From CAIVVT01 sp963838205 (GTDB lineage Bacteria; Acidobacteriota; Terriglobia; Bryobacterales; Bryobacteraceae), in assembly GCA_963838205.1 (NCBI GenBank), contig CAWIQF010000026.1, positions 62,001 to 126,000 of the forward strand: 64,000 bases of DNA, read 5' to 3'. The notes under the pieces were generated by a model that saw only the letters and a list, made by a program, of their open reading frames with translations, made no database searches and had not been told where the DNA came from. Every line of letters begins with the position of its first letter. The stretch's first letter is position 1. The position numbers were made by a program, and so were the translations under genes. Shown one piece after another: positions 9,519 to 18,416 of the stretch.

Positions 9519-10379
9519 ATGACTCCCGAACTCGAACTGGCCGCCATTACCGACGAGTTTTCGCCGGCACTTGAGACAGCGCTTGAAGCCATGTCCGCTA
9601 TCGGCATGACCGGCGTCGAGTTGCGTGTTGTCTGGGGCAAGAACATCTTGGACCTCTCGGACGCCGAGGTCGCGCGCGCCATGGACCTCGTCCGTTCACA
9701 TGGGATGCGCGTCCTCTCGATTGCGGCGCCGTTGCTCAAATGCGTGTTGCCCGGCGCCGGCGACGTGGATACGCGTTTCCAGCAGGACAGCTTCAACTCC
9801 GCCCACACCTTCGCCGACCAGCCGCGGCTGGCGGAGAGGGCGCTCCGACTGTGCGAGCTGACCGGGGCCGGAATCGTGCGCGTCTTCTCTTACTGGCGCA
9901 CGGTCGAGCCCGCCCGGTGTCACGCGGCGATCTGCCAGGCTTTGAGCGAACTGGCCCGCCAGGCTGCGCCGCAGGGCGTCATTATCGGCCTCGAGAACGA
10001 GCACGCCTGCAACATCGGCACGGCGGCTGAAGCCGTCAAGGTTTTGAACGATGTGCCCGACGCCAACCTGCAACTCGTCTGGGACCCGGCCAACATGCTC
10101 GTCGGTGGCGAGGAGCCATTTCCCGGGGGCTATGCCCTGCTTCCTAAGGCGCGTATCACCCACGTTCACGCCAAGGATTGCCACATGCAAGGACACACTC
10201 CGGTGTGGGGCCCATTAGGCACCCGCGATGTCGATTGGAAAGGGCAGATCGCGGCTCTGCTGGCCGATGGTTACCGCGGCGCGGTCAGCCTGGAAACCCA
10301 CTGGAGCGGTCCCGGCGGCGACAAGCTGCTGGGCAGCATCATCTGCGGCTGGAACCTGCGCGGTCTGCTGGCTGCGTAG
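9519..10379 (+). CDS. Sugar phosphate isomerase/epimerase (xylose-isomerase-like TIM barrel)
   Basis: 286 residues beginning MTPELELAAITDEFS, 5 bp after the CRTAC1 stop. Metal-binding barrel motifs are present: GVELRVVWG, VIIGLENEHACN (Glu ligand), LVWDPANML (Asp), ITHVHAKDC (His), and a late VSLETHW. This AP_endonuc_2 superfamily includes hydroxypyruvate and inosose isomerases and 3-keto-sugar epimerases. No signal peptide, so cytoplasmic. The tight spacing suggests co-transcription with the cytochrome and propeller genes, though the functional link is unclear. Confidence 0.87.
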   Translation: MTPELELAAITDEFSPALETALEAMSAIGMTGVELRVVWGKNILDLSDAEVARAMDLVRSHGMRVLSIAAPLLKCVLPGAGDVDTRFQQDSFNSAHTFADQPRLAERALRLCELTGAGIVRVFSYWRTVEPARCHAAICQALSELARQAAPQGVIIGLENEHACNIGTAAEAVKVLNDVPDANLQLVWDPANMLVGGEEPFPGGYALLPKARITHVHAKDCHMQGHTPVWGPLGTRDVDWKGQIAALLADGYRGAVSLETHWSGPGGDKLLGSIICGWNLRGLLAA

Positions 10380-10585
10380 ACCTCTTGTTGTAAGTCCCCG
10401 GTAGGGTCGAGGCTGAGGGAATGAGACGTGGCAGGGCCATTCTGGTGATGGCGCTCTTGATGACTCTGGCCTGAGACCGCTTCAAGTGCCGGCGTTTCGG
10501 CTGGGGCGCAGACTGGAGCGCGGATCTGGGAGCGCCGTGGAGATAATACGAGCAGCGCGCAGAGGCCGGCGCTCTCGATGGTCGA

Positions 10586-13162
10586 TTATTGAGGCGCAAT
10601 CGGCAGCGGGACAGGCAGTGAGACCCGGCCATCATAGGTCACGGTTAACGGCAGGCTTCCTGCCGCCGGGACCGTGGTTTGTGGATTCAGGTGGAAACCC
10701 ACCGTAGCTGTGTCCTTGCCGTTGTTCTGCTGAACGAACGTGACGGTTTGCGCCACGCCGCCGACACTCACCGTGATGGCAGAGACATCCATCGGCGCGA
10801 GGCTGTCCGCAAGGCTCAGAACCGTCAGCGCAACACTGTCGCCGGGAAACGCGGGATTGGCCTCCGAGTACACCAGGCCACTGGACGCCGCGGCCGCCTG
10901 GAGAATGTCGGGCCAATTGGGGGCGCCCACAACGAACAGAATCGGCGCCAGAGCCGTGCCGCGATAGCTGACCTTCACGAGGACCGGCCCCGGCGGCAGA
11001 TTCGCGGGCGCATACAGGAACAGGACCGGACCGGAGATGTAGAAGAAAACGAATGCACCTTCGTCACCGTTGGGTCCGCTGATCGTCACCCTAAAGTCGC
11101 CTGAAGTCGCGAACGGCGGGACGCCAGCGACGCAGAGAACGAATACGCCGCCCGGTTCAAAGGTATTCTCAAAGGCTGAAACCACCATCGGCGCCTCCGG
11201 CTCCGGCGCGGTCACTTGAAAACCGGCCGGAATCTCCAGCAACTGGAGGCCCGAGGAGAGGGTCACGGTCGTTGGACCCTGCTGTGCGACTTTCGAGATG
11301 TCAACCTGCGCCACGGCGTGTTGCGGAGATATCATCCACATATTCCGCACCAGAATGTCGCTGCTGCCGAAGCCGAATTGCAGATTGGCTGCGGCGAAGT
11401 TGACGTTGGTACCAGTGATGTCCAACAACAACTGCGATCCGGCCGGCGCGGAAGCGGGGGTCAACTGAATGGCGGGCGACTGGCCCGCGGCGTAGGCATA
11501 CAGCGGCGGAGTGGCTGCGGGCGCAAAGAAGTTAGAGTCCAGCCCGGCCGGGTTGACAGCGATCACCGCGGCGTTCGCTCCCGGCAGCGCCGGCGGCGGC
11601 ACCACCGTCAACTGGCCGCTCGCTGCCTGCTGCACAGCCGCCGCCGCGCCGTCGAATAGAATCCGCGTCCCGGGGCCGATCCCGGAGCCGGAGACATTCG
11701 CCGTGCCATCGCTGTTCTGCTGGACGGCGGTGATAGCCGGAGGAGCGGCGGCGGCCAGGCTGATCGCCGACGGTACGATTTCCATCTCTCCGGCCTGGCT
11801 CAGAATCAGGTGCCTCGGGCCGGGCGTGGATTGAGCGGCGGTCGACACCTGGAACTGCAGGAACCCGGCGGCGTATGTGTATGCCGCCACGGAAGACTGG
11901 ATCATGTCCGGTGCGCCCAGAACCGTAGCGCTCAAACCTGGAGCCGGACTGACACCGTCGGAGGCGAAAAGCCCGTCCCCGGTGACAACCGCCGTCCCCG
12001 GGGCGCCGCCGAGGAGGAACGTCGCCGGCTTGGCCGTGTCGTAAGCCTGCGCGATCTGGTCCCACAGGAAAGTGTAGGTTTGGACCCCGTAGATGTTCAC
12101 GCTCGCGCGCGGCGTCACGGCGAAATTCACGCCCGATGTGGCGTTGCCCGCGCTCACCACGACAGGATCGCCGGGCGAAGTTGTCCCGCTTTGGAAGATT
12201 GTGTTGAACGGCGGGCCCATCTGGATGGCGCCCCCACTGCCGATCGGCGGAGTCAGGTCGCCCGAATAGGATTCCCCGGCCAGCGACGGCGGCACCGGAT
12301 GCACGTACACCTGGTAGGAGCCCGCGCTCAGGCCGTCAATCTCGTACGTCCCGTCGGGATTAGTCAGCGTGCTGACCGCGTCGCCGCCGGGCGTGAGCGC
12401 CACCACGGACGCCAGCGCCACGCCGCTCCCGTTCATCGTCACCTGGCCCGTGATGGAACCGTACAGGCCAGCCCAGTCCGGCGTCGGATAAAGTATGGAA
12501 ATCGCGGCAATGTCATCCGCTCCGAGCGGGTGCGCCTTGGTCATCGCCCGGGTGATCTCGGTCGACATCGCGCTCGACGTCCAGGTATGCTGCAGACCGA
12601 GCGTGTGCCCGAATTCATGGACCAGCGTCAGGAACAAGCGGTCGCTCCACGAAGGGCCGATGCCGGTCGGGGATGTGCCGGGTGAGCGCAGGTCCGGACC
12701 GATCACCATCGAGGATTGGATGATTGGCACCAACTGCTGGCCATTGGCCAGGGTCGTGATTTGCCCGGTCGTGATCGGACCGGCCATTGCAATCACACCC
12801 GGCGGCACCTCGTCGAAGCTCACCACTACGGCCGGAGACGCCATCGCGACGTTCGGCGTGGCCATGCCGCCGAATTGAAAGCGGAAGGTCGAGGTGGGCA
12901 CCGCGTTCCACACTTCGGAGGCGGCCCGAATCTGGCTGACGACCGAGACGAACGTGTCACCGGAACCCAGTTGAAGATTCGACGGCGGGTCAACGATCAG
13001 AAACGGAACTACGCCGCCGTGCAGGCTTTCCACCTGGAATCGCTCGAAGATTGGCGTGTACGGCGCCCCGCTGCCGGCGTAGTGGACGAAGTGATAGTTG
13101 GCTGGGGCCAGTCTCGCTGTGAAAACTGCGAGTGCGGCAATCGCGATGCCCCGTCTGGTCAT
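10586..13162 (-). CDS. Secreted matrixin-like metalloprotease with regulatory-like and TIG-like domains
   Basis: 858 residues with a signal peptide. The metzincin zinc motif HEFGHTLGLQH is at 182-192, followed by a Met-turn-like SSAMST. Residues about 234-320 form a carboxypeptidase-regulatory-like domain (GQVTMNGSGVALASVVALTP, PDGTYEIDGLSAGSYQVYV). The rest is a string of Ig/TIG-like beta domains ending in a segment that resembles the acidobacterial TIGR03437 C-terminal domain (NPAFPGDSVALTVLS). Predicted extracellular zinc protease or adhesin. It follows a 183-residue secreted protein by 55 bp and is probably co-transcribed with it. Confidence 0.83.
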   Translation of the reverse strand: MTRRGIAIAALAVFTARLAPANYHFVHYAGSGAPYTPIFERFQVESLHGGVVPFLIVDPPSNLQLGSGDTFVSVVSQIRAASEVWNAVPTSTFRFQFGGMATPNVAMASPAVVVSFDEVPPGVIAMAGPITTGQITTLANGQQLVPIIQSSMVIGPDLRSPGTSPTGIGPSWSDRLFLTLVHEFGHTLGLQHTWTSSAMSTEITRAMTKAHPLGADDIAAISILYPTPDWAGLYGSITGQVTMNGSGVALASVVALTPGGDAVSTLTNPDGTYEIDGLSAGSYQVYVHPVPPSLAGESYSGDLTPPIGSGGAIQMGPPFNTIFQSGTTSPGDPVVVSAGNATSGVNFAVTPRASVNIYGVQTYTFLWDQIAQAYDTAKPATFLLGGAPGTAVVTGDGLFASDGVSPAPGLSATVLGAPDMIQSSVAAYTYAAGFLQFQVSTAAQSTPGPRHLILSQAGEMEIVPSAISLAAAAPPAITAVQQNSDGTANVSGSGIGPGTRILFDGAAAAVQQAASGQLTVVPPPALPGANAAVIAVNPAGLDSNFFAPAATPPLYAYAAGQSPAIQLTPASAPAGSQLLLDITGTNVNFAAANLQFGFGSSDILVRNMWMISPQHAVAQVDISKVAQQGPTTVTLSSGLQLLEIPAGFQVTAPEPEAPMVVSAFENTFEPGGVFVLCVAGVPPFATSGDFRVTISGPNGDEGAFVFFYISGPVLFLYAPANLPPGPVLVKVSYRGTALAPILFVVGAPNWPDILQAAAASSGLVYSEANPAFPGDSVALTVLSLADSLAPMDVSAITVSVGGVAQTVTFVQQNNGKDTATVGFHLNPQTTVPAAGSLPLTVTYDGRVSLPVPLPIAPQ

Positions 13163-13217
13163 ATCCCGACCAGCCTTCGCCGAACCGGCTCGAGATCGTG
13201 CGTGCGGCTCGATTTCA

Positions 13218-13751
13218 TCACTGCCCCGCCTGTCGCGCCGCCTTGACCTGCAGCTCTTTCCACCTCAGGGTGAGGCCGTGATCGGGCTCGCGCCCGTCGG
13301 CGCCGAACACCTCCGTGCTGATTGCCCGGCGCCTCAGCACGACCTCACCTGAGGGGTCCTTGTGAACCTCAAATAAACCCTGGCCCAAGCCCATGATGTA
13401 GTTCGTTCCGCTCGGACCGGTCCAGTAGAAAACCACGTACTCGATGCCCGGCTGCAGCGCGGGCGAGCCCGCCACGGCCTGGTGCAACCCGCGATAATCT
13501 CCGCCCGGCACGGCCACCTCGACCGTGGCCCCCGGACTGCCTTTCAGCGCCTCGCTCACCTGCAGGCGGTAGGTCGTGTAGATCATCCCGCTGCGCTGGA
13601 AACTGGATACCGGCGCCGCAGTCGCGCGAACGATGCCCGTGCTCTTGCCGACCAGGTCGTCGACGCTCAGGCGTTGTAGCGTCGTCGCCGCCAAGGGCAG
13701 CAGCGTCGCCAACGCCAGGAGTGCGGCCAGACTGAGCGCACGCGTTTTCAT
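13218..13751 (-). CDS. Secreted protein of unknown function
   Basis: ATG start chosen (MKTRALSLAALLALATLL) over a TTG six codons upstream because it opens directly into a signal peptide. The mature part is beta-rich, with LSVDDLVGKSTGIVRATA, YTTYRLQVSEALKG and VVFYWTGPSGTNYIMGLGQG. Not recognised as a named family. It lies directly upstream of the matrixin gene, so an exported partner or substrate is plausible. No cysteine pairs or catalytic motif seen. Confidence 0.7.
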   Translation of the reverse strand: MKTRALSLAALLALATLLPLAATTLQRLSVDDLVGKSTGIVRATAAPVSSFQRSGMIYTTYRLQVSEALKGSPGATVEVAVPGGDYRGLHQAVAGSPALQPGIEYVVFYWTGPSGTNYIMGLGQGLFEVHKDPSGEVVLRRRAISTEVFGADGREPDHGLTLRWKELQVKAARQAGQ

Positions 13752-13985
13752 CCAGCCCAACCAGTGCAATTCGCTGACCGTTCATCTCGGTTTATTCAAG
13801 GCTTGATTATCAATGACTTAGCACTGGCTGGGTGGCACACCGCGGGTCATGTTGACACACTCTCGAATGGGTCCGACCCGTTTTGGAACGGATCCCCGCG
13901 CGGGCGCGTACGCCGGCGCCCAACTTGATTGGAGTCCTCGCCCGGAGCCCCGGCCGCTCCTGGCCCGGCCCGCCCGCGCCAGCCG

Positions 13986-15887
13986 CTACGGCGGTCCGGA
14001 GTCCTGTACTATCAGAACCGGCGCGCCCACCGCGTGCCGGACGTGGTTAATGGTCGCGCCGTAGACCATATCCTTGATTCCGCGATGCCCGTGTGCGCCC
14101 ATGACCACCAGGTCGGGACGCAGCCGTCGCGCCGCGGCGATGATCTCGTCGGGGGCGCTGTTGGCGAAAACCACCTCGAGTTCCGCCTCGACGCCCGCGG
14201 CTCGCAGCGCATCCAGCAGCCGCTGGAAGTACAGCCGCCCCTGTTCTACCTCCGCCGTCGTCGCCAGCTCGCCGTACACCTGGCTGGTGACGCCTTCCTC
14301 CACGTGCAGCAGGTGCAGCCGCGCGCCGTAGGTCTTGGCCAGCACCGAGGCATGGCGCAGCGCGACCGCGTCCAGGCGCGTGTGGTCCAGCGTCACTAGG
14401 ATGTTGTGGTATCCGTCCGGCGGCACGATCTCGGGCGCGGCCTCGGGGATCAGCGAAGCCGGCTTCGCGGGCCGCCACCGCATCCAGCGCCGGATGACCG
14501 GTTCAAACATCACGTAGACCAGCAATCCGCCCACGGCCGCCAGCAGCGGGAACAGCAGCAGTTCCAGCCCCAGCCGCCACGCGCCCGCGCCTGCGAGCCA
14601 GTCCGCGATCACCTGGCACGCCAGCCAGATGTTCAAGCCCAGAATCAGCGCCGTCGCGCCCCAGCTCAGCACCCTCACCCAGGCCGCGTTGGCAAACTCC
14701 CCCATCCGTCCGCGGTCGTTCGTGAACTGCACCAGCGGAATCACGGCGAACGGCAGTTGCAGGCTCAGGATCACCTGGCTCAGGATGATCAGCTTAAACG
14801 TGGAGCGTTCTCCCGATAGCCAGATCACCAGCGCCGCCGGCGTCACCGCCATGGCGCGCGTGATAAAGCGCCGCAGCCACGGCTGCATGCGGAAGTTGAG
14901 AAACCCCTCCATCACGATCTGACCGGCCATGGTGCCGGTGATGGTCGAGGATTGGCCCGAACAGATCAGCGCGATGGCAAATACCAGGCTGGCCACCGAG
15001 GTGCCAAGCAGCGGCGCCAGCAACTGGTGCGCCTGCTGGATCTCGGTCACCACGATGCCGCGCGTGAAGAAGATCGCTCCGGCCAGCACCAGGATGGCCA
15101 CGTTCACCAGCATCGCCCCGTTCAGCGCGATCGCGGAATCCAGCAGGTTGAAGCGGCAGGCGCTGCGTTTGGCGGCCTGACCGGTCCCGATCTGTCGCGT
15201 CTGCACCAGCGACGAGTGCAGGTACAGGTTATGCGGCATCACCGTCGCGCCCAGTATGCCCACCGCGACGTACAGGCTGTTGCCGTCGAGCCACGGGATC
15301 GCGCCCAGCGCCACCTGGTGCAGGTTCGGCTTGGCGTAGATCAGTTCCAGCAGGAAGCATCCGCCGATCGTGGTGATGAAACCGAGGATCAACGATTCCA
15401 CCGCGCGCATGCCGAAGCGTCCCATCCACAGCACCAGCAGCGCGTCGCCCGCCGACAGCAGCACGCCCGCCAGCAGCGGCAATCCGAACAGTAGCTTGAT
15501 GCCGATCGCCGCGCCCAGCACCTCCGCCAGGTCGCACGCGCCGATGGCGATCTCGCACAGCACCCACAGCGCGTAGCTGACCGCCTTCGGGTAGGACTCG
15601 CGGCAGGCCTGCGCCAGGTCCCGCCCGGTGACGATGCCCAGCCGCGCGCTCAGCGTCTGCAGCAGGATCGCCAGCGCATTCGACAGCACCAGCACCCACA
15701 GCAGCTTGTACCCAAAGCGCGCCCCGCCCTCCAGATCGGTCGCCCAGTTGCCCGGATCCATGTATCCCACGCTGACCAGGTACGCCGGTCCCGCGAAGGC
15801 GAACATGCGCCGCCACAGCGACGGGTGCGCGGTCGCGACCGAGGAGTGAACCTCGGGCATCGAGGGCGAATCCATCTGCTGGCGCAT
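13986..15887 (-). CDS. Nramp-family divalent metal transporter fused to a UspA domain
   Basis: 633 residues. The first ~450 form the Nramp core with both metal-site motifs: DPGN (44-47) in TM1 and MPHN (217-220) in TM6, followed by LYLHSSLVQTR. These residues bind Mn(II)/Fe(II) in MntH structures, so import with protons is expected. Residues about 485-633 are a universal stress protein domain, with YHNILVTLDHTR at the start and the ATP-site pattern GAHGHRGIKDMVYGATINH. Fusion implies nucleotide- or stress-dependent gating of uptake (inference). Monocistronic in appearance. Confidence 0.92.
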   Translation of the reverse strand: MRQQMDSPSMPEVHSSVATAHPSLWRRMFAFAGPAYLVSVGYMDPGNWATDLEGGARFGYKLLWVLVLSNALAILLQTLSARLGIVTGRDLAQACRESYPKAVSYALWVLCEIAIGACDLAEVLGAAIGIKLLFGLPLLAGVLLSAGDALLVLWMGRFGMRAVESLILGFITTIGGCFLLELIYAKPNLHQVALGAIPWLDGNSLYVAVGILGATVMPHNLYLHSSLVQTRQIGTGQAAKRSACRFNLLDSAIALNGAMLVNVAILVLAGAIFFTRGIVVTEIQQAHQLLAPLLGTSVASLVFAIALICSGQSSTITGTMAGQIVMEGFLNFRMQPWLRRFITRAMAVTPAALVIWLSGERSTFKLIILSQVILSLQLPFAVIPLVQFTNDRGRMGEFANAAWVRVLSWGATALILGLNIWLACQVIADWLAGAGAWRLGLELLLFPLLAAVGGLLVYVMFEPVIRRWMRWRPAKPASLIPEAAPEIVPPDGYHNILVTLDHTRLDAVALRHASVLAKTYGARLHLLHVEEGVTSQVYGELATTAEVEQGRLYFQRLLDALRAAGVEAELEVVFANSAPDEIIAAARRLRPDLVVMGAHGHRGIKDMVYGATINHVRHAVGAPVLIVQDSGPP

Positions 15888-16115
15888 GCGTCGGGTCCGT
15901 TGGAACTACCAGTGTAATGCCTGGACCGGGCGCGGGCGCGCGCGGCGCACGATAAGGCTTGGAATTGTCGTACGGCTCGCGCGGAGTGACCAGGACGTGC
16001 GGGCGCATCGGACATGCCAGTTTCTTCCCGGACGCTGCGGCAAGCGTAGAGAACCGCGCCGCCTCCCAGCCTGCAAGCATGAACCATTTATGATACATTG
16101 TACTAGATAAGGTGC

Positions 16116-16475
16116 ATGGTGCCGGACGACCCACAGCCGCAAAAAATCCCGCTGATTTTTTACCGCACACCGGCGGGTAGCGAGCCGGTGAGGGAGTGGC
16201 TAAAAGGGCTCGATGAAACGGAGCGTCAGGCGATAGGAAATGACCTGCTGCGGGCGCAATGGCGGTGGCCGGTGGGGATGCCGCTGTGCCGCCCGATGGG
16301 AAACGGCTTGTGGGAGGTCCGAACGGACCTTCCGACGAAACGGACGGCGCGTGTGTTGCTCTGCCTTTACCGCGAGCACCTGGTCGCGTTGCACGGTTTC
16401 ATCAAGAAAACGCGAGCCACGCCGGATGAGGATTTGGCAACGGCGCGAAAGCGCCGGAAGGAGTTGGAGCGATGA
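16116..16475 (+). CDS. HigB/Gp49-like toxin of a type II toxin-antitoxin pair
   Basis: 119 residues resembling phage Gp49/HigB proteins of the RelE superfamily: FYRTPAGSEPVREWLKGLD, GMPLCRPMGNGLWEVRTDL, RVLLCLYREHLVALHGFIKK and a basic C-terminus. Family members are ribosome-dependent mRNA endonucleases. Toxin-first order and 4-bp ATGA overlap with the HTH gene are typical of higBA. The leader holds TATGAT (16089-16094) and GTACTAG close to the ATG, where an autoregulatory operator would be expected. Confidence 0.85.
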   Translation: MVPDDPQPQKIPLIFYRTPAGSEPVREWLKGLDETERQAIGNDLLRAQWRWPVGMPLCRPMGNGLWEVRTDLPTKRTARVLLCLYREHLVALHGFIKKTRATPDEDLATARKRRKELER

Positions 16476-16750
16476 GCAAGAAGCATATGGGTTCCAGCAT
16501 TGATGACTTTCTCAAGGAGGAGGGCATCTTCGAAGAGGCGCAAGCGCAGGCGATCAAAGAGGTCGTCGCGTGGCAGCTCGCCGAGGCTATGAAGAAACAG
16601 AAGATCTCCAAGAACAAGCTGGCAACGCTGCTCAAGACCAGCCGCACCCAGGTTGACCGTATCCTTGATCCGAAAAACGACATCACCCTCGGCAGCTTGC
16701 AGCGGGCGGCTGCGATGGTCGGGCGACGTGTAACGATTGAGCTGGTGTAG
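16472..16750 (+). CDS. HigA-like helix-turn-helix antitoxin
   Basis: 92 residues. Acidic N-terminus (SSIDDFLKEEGIFEEAQAQA) followed by an XRE-type HTH: MKKQKISKNKLATLLKTSRT as the first helices, QVDRILDPKNDITLGSL as the recognition region. Overlaps the toxin stop, so translation is coupled. Expected to neutralise the toxin and repress the pair's promoter. Confidence 0.85.
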   Translation: MSKKHMGSSIDDFLKEEGIFEEAQAQAIKEVVAWQLAEAMKKQKISKNKLATLLKTSRTQVDRILDPKNDITLGSLQRAAAMVGRRVTIELV

Positions 16751-17168
16751 GGGCAGGGAACCGGGCGCGGCGAACGCCTGAATCGGTCTCCGCTCGACTT
16801 CATCCAGCGAAATCTCATCCTGCCTTCCGTACGATTCGGCACATGGGTAACAGATGTTGCGAACCACATGTTGGGAAACGGAAATGGGAACCTCAGTGGG
16901 ACGGTCAGAATCTGGAATTTGGGGACAGCGGTGACAGATGTAGCTTCCGCTTCACTCGGAAGCATGAAAATGCCCTCTGCTGCGTAAGTGGAACCAGTAA
17001 CATGCGGTTACTCTGAAGCGAGTATGCGCAATCGCCGATTTCGTGAGACGGAGCGGGCTGCACGGGAAATGAAACGGCAGGCCGTCCTTTCCCGCACGAG
17101 AGGTCTCCAGCCCAGGCCGTGCACGATCCACGCGATCCGCGTTTGCGGCAATTTCGACGCCGGCGGCG
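16751..17168. other. Noncoding stretch with two degenerate GxGTxACAGATGT motifs
   Basis: 418 bp between the antitoxin and the convergent VWFA gene. No convincing reading frame. Two similar direct motifs, GGGTAACAGATGTTGC near 16845 and GCGGTGACAGATGTAGC near 16930, flank a short segment and could be the remains of a mobile element end. No transposase remnant recognised. Confidence 0.3.
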
Positions 17169-18218
17169 CTATTCGGCGCCGGGCGCCAGCGCGTAGTAGC
17201 CTTTGCGCGCCTGCACTTTCAGTTCCTTGCGGTTCTTGACCCGGATTTCGACTTTCCGGAAACGGCCGTCCCGGTCCGGATTGGTGGGCGTATAGGCGAT
17301 GACGTACTGGCTGCGCAGCTCTTCCTGAAGCTGGTTGTAGATCTCGGTGAGCGAGTTGCGGCGATCGACGCGGAAGGTGCGCCCGCCGGTTTCGTCCGTC
17401 AGCTTGCGCATCTCGCCCTCGGCCGAGCCACGTCCGCCGAACATGGGGCTGTGGAAGCGCGGGTCCTCGTACAGGATCACGTAGATGATGGAGTCGGATT
17501 TCTGCGCCGCCTCTACCGCCTCGCCCGGCTTGGTACGGCTGCCCTGGTCGTCGCCGTCGGTGATCAGCACCAGCGCCTTGCGGCCGACCTCGGTGCGCAT
17601 TTTCTCATTGGAGGCCAGCCAGACCGCTTCATACAGCACCGTGCCGCGCCCCGCGGAGGGCACCGTGGTCGGCGTGATGCCACCGCCCACGCCGGCATTC
17701 ATGCGCATGTCGCGCAGCGCTTTTTCCAGCAGCGAGCGGGAATTGGTGAGGTCCTGCAGCAGCTCCGACTCGACGCCAAAACTGAGCAGAAAGGCCATAT
17801 CCTTGGGGTGCAGAACCTGGTCGAAGAAGCGCGCCGAGGCCGCGCGTTCGTCCTCCAGCAGCCGCATCTGGCTGCCGCTGACGTCCACCAGCAGGCCGAG
17901 CGTCAGCGGCTGGTCGGTCTCGCGCGCGAACGTCTTGATGGGCTGCGGCTGGCTGTCTTCATAGACCTCGAAGTCGTCCTTCGTGAGGTTGGCGACGTAG
18001 CCGCCGCGGTTCTCGCGGACCGTGAAATACAGGTTGACCAGCGAGACATCGACCTTGATGACCTGGTCGTCCCCGGCCGGCGGCGAGCCCTGCGCGGGCG
18101 ATGACGCGGGCGGCTGCGCGGGTGTCTGGGACGGTTCAGCCCGCTTGAACTGCGCGCCGAGCGACGCAGCCAGCGTCAACAGGACCAATAGCAACAAAAA
18201 CCAGCGGAGTGTTCTCAC
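17169..18218 (-). CDS. VWFA-related acidobacterial domain protein
   Basis: 349 residues with an N-terminal signal peptide (MRTLRWFLLLLVLLTLAASL) and a Pro-rich linker. The body matches the acidobacterial VWFA family (TIGR03436 type): VDVSLVNLYFTVREN, DFEVYEDSQPQPIKTFARE, then a von Willebrand A fold with the MIDAS start LLVDVSGSQ and a second acidic turn ITDGDDQGS. C-terminal LRSQYVIAYTPTNPDRDGRFRKVE. Predicted exported metal-dependent adhesion or scaffold domain. The GTG start abuts AAGGAGG, and an in-frame TGA lies just upstream, so initiation is unusual or a little downstream. Confidence 0.88.
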   Translation of the reverse strand: MRTLRWFLLLLVLLTLAASLGAQFKRAEPSQTPAQPPASSPAQGSPPAGDDQVIKVDVSLVNLYFTVRENRGGYVANLTKDDFEVYEDSQPQPIKTFARETDQPLTLGLLVDVSGSQMRLLEDERAASARFFDQVLHPKDMAFLLSFGVESELLQDLTNSRSLLEKALRDMRMNAGVGGGITPTTVPSAGRGTVLYEAVWLASNEKMRTEVGRKALVLITDGDDQGSRTKPGEAVEAAQKSDSIIYVILYEDPRFHSPMFGGRGSAEGEMRKLTDETGGRTFRVDRRNSLTEIYNQLQEELRSQYVIAYTPTNPDRDGRFRKVEIRVKNRKELKVQARKGYYALAPGAE

Positions 18219-18416
18219 CCTCCTTCAGATGCGCGACCGCGGCCGGATGTTACATTTCCGCTGAACGGTCCGACCCGGCGTACCGGCGGCGCCCCACCCA
18301 AACTGCGCCCGCGCCGTTCCAACTGCGGCTCGCGGCGGGTGGATACTGTGAGGGCCCGTTCATTCGGAAGCGTTGCTTTTTCGCTATCCTGATCGCTTGC
18401 AGAACATCCGGTTGCG

